The notes under the pieces were generated by a model. It was not told the DNA's origin. It made no database searches and worked only from the letters and a program-made list of their open reading frames with translations. A program made the translations under genes and the position numbers. A DNA stretch of 7,610 nucleotides from Campylobacterales bacterium (GTDB taxonomy: Bacteria > Campylobacterota > Campylobacteria > Campylobacterales > QNZT01), in contig JALULO010000214.1 of assembly GCA_027056215.1 (NCBI GenBank), positions 1 through 7,610 of the forward strand. The letters run 5' to 3'. Positions 5,470 through 7,610 of the stretch are shown here, in pieces. Each line of letters starts with the position of its first letter. Within the stretch, counting starts at the first letter, position 1.

Positions 5470-7178
5470 CCAAAGAGACGATGCTTTCTTACTTTTCTGT
5501 ACTCTCTTCAGATTGGAGTATTTTAGGTGAACTTTTAGTGGGTGTTTTGGCTGTAGTGATGCTTTATGTGGCTATCTATGATCGTTTTATCCAACGAAAA
5601 AACCAACTTTTGATCAACTACCCTTTGATAGGACGTATGCGTTATCTGTTTTATCTTTTACGTGATCCGATGCGTCAGTACTTTGGTGATGAAACTTTTT
5701 TTGATTCGTTTGAAAAACTCGGCTGGATCAATAAAGTAGCTACGAAAAAAAATCCTTATCTCTCTTTTTCACCTGCCAAACCTTATGCCAATCAAAAGAT
5801 TCTTTTTAAACATGCCAATTTTGTCCATGAGATAGATGAGGTGCAAAGTGATTTTTCTGTGACTTTTGGTGCAAATAGAGAAGTTCCTTTTGTCACAAAA
5901 AGTATAGTCGGTCGTTCTGCCATGAGTGATGGGGCAATCTCACCGGAGGGAACACGGGCATTTTCCAAGGGTGCATTTTTAGCCAACTTTCCTATCAATA
6001 CAGGGGAGGGCGGATTGACATCCAATTTTCTTTCAACACTTAAATGTACAGCGTGTAACAAAGAATATCTTCAGATGAGAGAAGGTACATGGTTTGCAAA
6101 ATCAGTATATAAAATCATGAAAATTGTGACAAACAAAGAGGTAGCACAGAGGGTATATCGTAAGATGGTTGTACGTCAGAAAGATAGGGGTACTTTTATA
6201 TTTGATCCTGATAAACTGCTCTTTTTTCGTATCGACTGGACAAAACCTTTGACACTCTTTCCTAAAAATGTGCCTGTAGGTGTACCAGATATCACTTTTC
6301 AGATGGGAAGTGGTTTGTATGGTGTTCGGGATGAAGAGGGGCGTTTTGACCCCGAGCGTTATAAAAAAGTGATGCGATTTTGTCGTATGAGTGAGATCAA
6401 GATAGCACAAGGTGCGAAGCAAACAGGAGGGAAACTTTTGGCTTCCAAGGTGAGTGATGATATCGCATATTATCGTGGTGTTGAGGCACATAAAGATTTG
6501 ATCAGTCCAAATCGTTTTCCTTATGGAGGCGATGTTGTACAACTGTTTGATTTTGTAGCTTTGTTACAAGAACTCTCATCTAAACCCGTAGGTTTTAAGA
6601 TCGTTTTGGCTTCTAGGGATTCATTTGATGTTTTTGCAAAAGCTTTCAAAGAGCGATTGGATAAAGGGGAGAGTATTGCTGATTTTATTACTATAGATGG
6701 TGGTGATGGTGGCTCTGCCACAGCTCCTTTGGAGATGATGAGTAAGATTGGACTTAGTATCCGTGAATCACTGGTGATCGTGGATGAAGTATTAAAGTCG
6801 TATGGTATTCGTGACAAGATCAAAATCATCGCCAGTGAAAAAGTACTCACCCCAGATGATGTGGTTGAACTCTTTTGTTTTGGAGCTGATTTTGTCAATA
6901 TCGCCAGAGGTTTTATGATCTCAGCAGGTTGTATAAGGGCTAGAGAGTGTAGTGGGGCAAATGGGCGAAGTTGCCCTGTCGGACTTGCAACGATGAACGA
7001 AGCCAAAAGGAGTAAGTATCTTGTATCCCAAAAAGCAAAAAGTATTGCCAACTATCATGATGCGCTTATTTCAGGAGTGAGGTCACTTTTAGCAGTGATG
7101 GGAAAAACTAAGATTGACCAACTTTGTAGGGATGATTTATGTATCAATCACAAAACGATAGATGAAATAGATACTTGA
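5466..7178 (+). CDS. Membrane-anchored FMN-binding glutamate-synthase-family protein
   Basis: The product has 570 residues. One membrane helix (about 19-37) is followed by a positive RFIQRK stretch, so the rest should be cytoplasmic. From about 120 on it matches the FMN/central domain of glutamate synthase: NTGEGG (178-183), FQMGSGLYGVRD (278-289), KIAQGAKQTGGK (312-323), ISPNRF (346-351), TIDGGDGGSATAPLEM (409-424) and GADFVNIARG (473-482). Cys489, Cys495 and Cys503 sit where the family binds a 3Fe-4S cluster. It lacks the glutaminase and C-terminal structural domains of GltB (about 1500 residues), so it should not be called glutamate synthase; an FMN oxidoreductase with unknown substrate is safer. 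Oddities are an extra segment of about 75 residues with CxxC (C194, C197), a longer gap between the last two cluster cysteines, and a shortened QGAK loop. The start is set by GGGAG 5 bases upstream. It overlaps doxX by ATGA. Confidence 0.88.
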   Translation: MTKETMLSYFSVLSSDWSILGELLVGVLAVVMLYVAIYDRFIQRKNQLLINYPLIGRMRYLFYLLRDPMRQYFGDETFFDSFEKLGWINKVATKKNPYLSFSPAKPYANQKILFKHANFVHEIDEVQSDFSVTFGANREVPFVTKSIVGRSAMSDGAISPEGTRAFSKGAFLANFPINTGEGGLTSNFLSTLKCTACNKEYLQMREGTWFAKSVYKIMKIVTNKEVAQRVYRKMVVRQKDRGTFIFDPDKLLFFRIDWTKPLTLFPKNVPVGVPDITFQMGSGLYGVRDEEGRFDPERYKKVMRFCRMSEIKIAQGAKQTGGKLLASKVSDDIAYYRGVEAHKDLISPNRFPYGGDVVQLFDFVALLQELSSKPVGFKIVLASRDSFDVFAKAFKERLDKGESIADFITIDGGDGGSATAPLEMMSKIGLSIRESLVIVDEVLKSYGIRDKIKIIASEKVLTPDDVVELFCFGADFVNIARGFMISAGCIRARECSGANGRSCPVGLATMNEAKRSKYLVSQKAKSIANYHDALISGVRSLLAVMGKTKIDQLCRDDLCINHKTIDEIDT

Positions 7179-7190
7179 TAGTGTAAAAAG

Positions 7191-7199
7191 TGCTATAAT
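7191..7199 (+). promoter_or_regulatory. Extended -10 promoter of the AMMECR1 gene
   Basis: TGCTATAAT is a perfect extended -10 (TG, one base, TATAAT). A TTGATA at 7175-7180 is only 13 bases upstream, too close for a normal -35, but an extended -10 can work without one. The predicted start is near 7206, with a leader of about 25 bases. The same CTATAATTAG string appears at the yceI promoter. The ribosome site is GGAG (7222-7225), 6 bases before the ATG. Confidence 0.6.
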
Positions 7200-7231
7200 T
7201 AGACTATAGAAAAATCATGATGGAGAAGATT

Positions 7232-7610
7232 ATGAATGCTAAACATTATATGGTAGATATAGCCAAAGATGCGATACGTGAAGTTCTTGAAAAGCGTAGC
7301 TTGATAGATAAAAAGAAGCTCATCACAGAACATCCTGAACTTGCCCAAAAAGGAGCTGCATTTGTGACTTTGGAAAAACGTCAGGCACTTCGAGGTTGTA
7401 TAGGGTCGCTTATCGCACATCGTATACTGCTAGATGATTTGATTGAAAATGCCAAAGCCGCTGCATTTAATGATCCTAGATTCCCACCTTTGAGTGAGGA
7501 AGAGTTTAAAGATCCAAATCTTACAGTTGAAATCTCTTTGTTAACCGAACCAAAGTCACTTGAGTACACAGATATAGAGGATTTAAAACGTAAGATAAAA
7601 ACTGGGGAAG
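7232..7610 (+). CDS. AMMECR1-domain protein, AmmeMemoRadiSam system protein A (3' end outside window)
   Basis: An ATG at 7232 opens a frame that runs off the window after 126 codons without a stop. The hallmark LRGCIGSL lies at residues 52-59, preceded by GAAFVTLEKR and followed by LIENAKAAAFNDPRFPPLSEEE and LTVEISLLTEP, all in the order known for AMMECR1 proteins. These are usually about 180-200 residues, so perhaps a third is missing. In bacteria AMMECR1 is often encoded with a Memo-like protein and a radical SAM enzyme (the AmmeMemoRadiSam system); the biochemical role is poorly understood. It has its own extended -10 promoter 53 bases after the FMN-protein gene, so it probably starts a new transcript. 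The family call is firm; any system partners would be downstream, beyond the window. Confidence 0.93.
   Translation, partial: MNAKHYMVDIAKDAIREVLEKRSLIDKKKLITEHPELAQKGAAFVTLEKRQALRGCIGSLIAHRILLDDLIENAKAAAFNDPRFPPLSEEEFKDPNLTVEISLLTEPKSLEYTDIEDLKRKIKTGE

Noticed and set aside
6102..6542. 146-residue open frame on the minus strand inside the FMN-protein gene
   Set aside because: It is fully antisense to a clearly coding region, with no motif and no ribosome site that I can support.
6521..7051. 176-residue open frame on the minus strand inside the FMN-protein gene
   Set aside because: It is antisense to the most conserved part of the FMN protein, shows no recognisable motif and has Ser/Pro/Leu-rich low-complexity composition typical of a shadow frame.
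5466..7178. True glutamate synthase (GltB) function
   Set aside because: The N-terminal glutaminase and C-terminal domains are absent, a membrane anchor is present and no GltD-like partner is in the window.
7175..7199. TTGATA plus TATAAT as a standard sigma-70 pair before the AMMECR1 gene
   Set aside because: The spacer is only 13 bases, and TTGATA overlaps the stop of the preceding gene; the extended -10 alone is the better explanation.
1..7610. Mobile element, CRISPR array, phage or toxin-antitoxin system
   Set aside because: No transposase, integrase, regularly spaced repeats, phage-like genes or toxin/antitoxin-like small gene pairs were seen on either strand.

Overview
The window reads as chromosomal DNA of a Campylobacterota (epsilonproteobacterium), probably a free-living relative of Sulfurimonas, Sulfurovum or Arcobacter. 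The grounds are low GC content, dense genes with short gaps or small overlaps, TATAAT-type promoters with weak -35 boxes, and a histidine kinase with the SMGEM..AHQWRQPL H-box common in that phylum. Genus is an inference. There are nine protein genes, two of them cut by the window edges. I see no rRNA, tRNA, CRISPR array, insertion sequence or strong intrinsic terminator, and no gene-free stretch longer than about 75 bases.

Layout. (1) 1-1756, + strand: the end of an OmpR-type response regulator, then a membrane histidine kinase whose start overlaps the regulator's stop by 8 bases. (2) 1737-3134, - strand: a MocR/GabR-type regulator (GntR winged helix fused to an aminotransferase-like domain). 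It converges on the kinase gene with a 20-base 3' overlap. (3) 3208-4351, + strand, divergent from mocR: an FMN split-barrel (pyridoxamine-phosphate-oxidase-like) protein and a GNAT acetyltransferase overlapping by 11 bases, behind a good sigma-70 promoter that carries a CACTTG direct repeat. (4) 4408-7178, + strand: a secreted YceI-family protein, a DoxX-family membrane protein, and a membrane-anchored FMN protein of the glutamate synthase family. The last two are joined by an ATGA overlap. (5) 7232 to the end, + strand: the first 126 codons of an AMMECR1-domain protein (AmmeMemoRadiSam system protein A).

How the parts may work together. The first block is a classical two-component system sensing an unknown, probably membrane-related, signal. 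The mocR/PPOX/GNAT group looks like a regulator controlling a divergent two-gene operon; the split-barrel plus GNAT pairing recalls paiB/paiA of Bacillus. YceI (lipid/isoprenoid-binding fold), DoxX (four-helix membrane protein) and the membrane FMN protein suggest an envelope redox function. The yceI and doxX upstream regions match over 32 positions without gaps (24 identical), ending in their -10 boxes, which suggests co-regulation. The FMN protein is the most unusual gene: it carries an extra segment of roughly 75 residues with a CxxC and a widened cysteine cluster, and lacks the other domains of real glutamate synthase.

Limits: all calls come from reading the sequence and recalling family motifs. 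No database search, structure prediction or statistical test was run.
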